Positions 5,284 to 5,297 of a stretch of 5,297 nucleotides of DNA are shown one piece after another. Under the pieces are notes generated by a model, which ran no database searches, was not told the DNA's origin, and saw nothing but the letters and a program-made list of their open reading frames with translations. The DNA is from Phenylobacterium sp. (lineage in GTDB: Bacteria; Pseudomonadota; Alphaproteobacteria; Caulobacterales; Caulobacteraceae): NCBI GenBank assembly GCA_025350885.1, contig JANXXA010000012.1, forward strand, positions 1 to 5,297. The letters are read 5' to 3'. Made by a program: the position numbers and the translations under genes. The first letter of the stretch is position 1. Each line of letters begins with the position of its first letter.

Positions 5284-5297
5284 ATGGCTGCGAAAGA
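5284..5297 (+). CDS. groEL: Chaperonin GroEL, first codons only (cut by window end)
   Basis: Only ATG GCT GCG AAA GA is present, giving Met-Ala-Ala-Lys and the start of Asp or Glu, which fits the common GroEL N-terminus MAAKD. It lies 53 bases after the groES stop, with a purine-rich AAAAGAGAG (5267-5275) as ribosome binding site. The assignment rests mainly on the groES-groEL order, which is nearly universal in bacteria. Confidence 0.9.

Overview
The window is GC-rich, densely coded chromosomal DNA. It fits an alphaproteobacterium of the Caulobacteraceae type (Caulobacter or Phenylobacterium). That placement is an inference from base composition, from the style of the proteins (BI-1, HIT and CitE-like lyase subfamilies), and from the groESL promoter, which carries a CIRCE operator of the kind known upstream of Caulobacter groESL. 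The genus cannot be settled from the sequence alone. I see no mobile element, tRNA, rRNA, CRISPR array or phage gene.

Layout, left to right. Positions 8-358 (+) encode a small protein of unknown function with one membrane segment. Positions 445-1197 (-) encode a Bax inhibitor-1/YccA-type membrane protein, with a rho-independent terminator just past its stop at about 384-426. Divergent from it, 1346-1882 (+) encodes a 2H-superfamily RNA 2',3'-cyclic phosphodiesterase (ThpR/LigT). This converges, 6 bp apart, on a DUF2237 protein at 1889-2272 (-). A 53-bp divergent gap separates DUF2237 from a CitE/HpcH-HpaI-type CoA ester lyase at 2326-3207 (+). The lyase appears to share a transcript with an exported protein of unknown function at 3213-3815 (+). 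That pair converges, 13 bp apart, on a HIT-family hydrolase at 3829-4248 (-), which lies downstream of a small exported protein resembling the surface-adhesin E family at 4296-4706 (-). The right end is the groESL chaperonin operon: promoter, CIRCE, groES (4940-5230) and the first codons of groEL (from 5284).

Functionally this is a patchwork of short housekeeping and conserved-hypothetical transcription units rather than one pathway. The best-supported regulatory story is HrcA/CIRCE control of groESL. The lyase plus exported-protein pair is the only other clear operon; the adhesin-E-like/HIT pair is a weaker candidate.

I found no convincing new multi-gene system. The points most worth a second look are an Asp-to-Asn change at a probable proton/calcium-sensing position of the BI-1 protein, the uncharacterised exported partner of the CoA lyase, the repeat and mini-ORF structure in the short DUF2237/lyase divergent region, and the asymmetric CIRCE.
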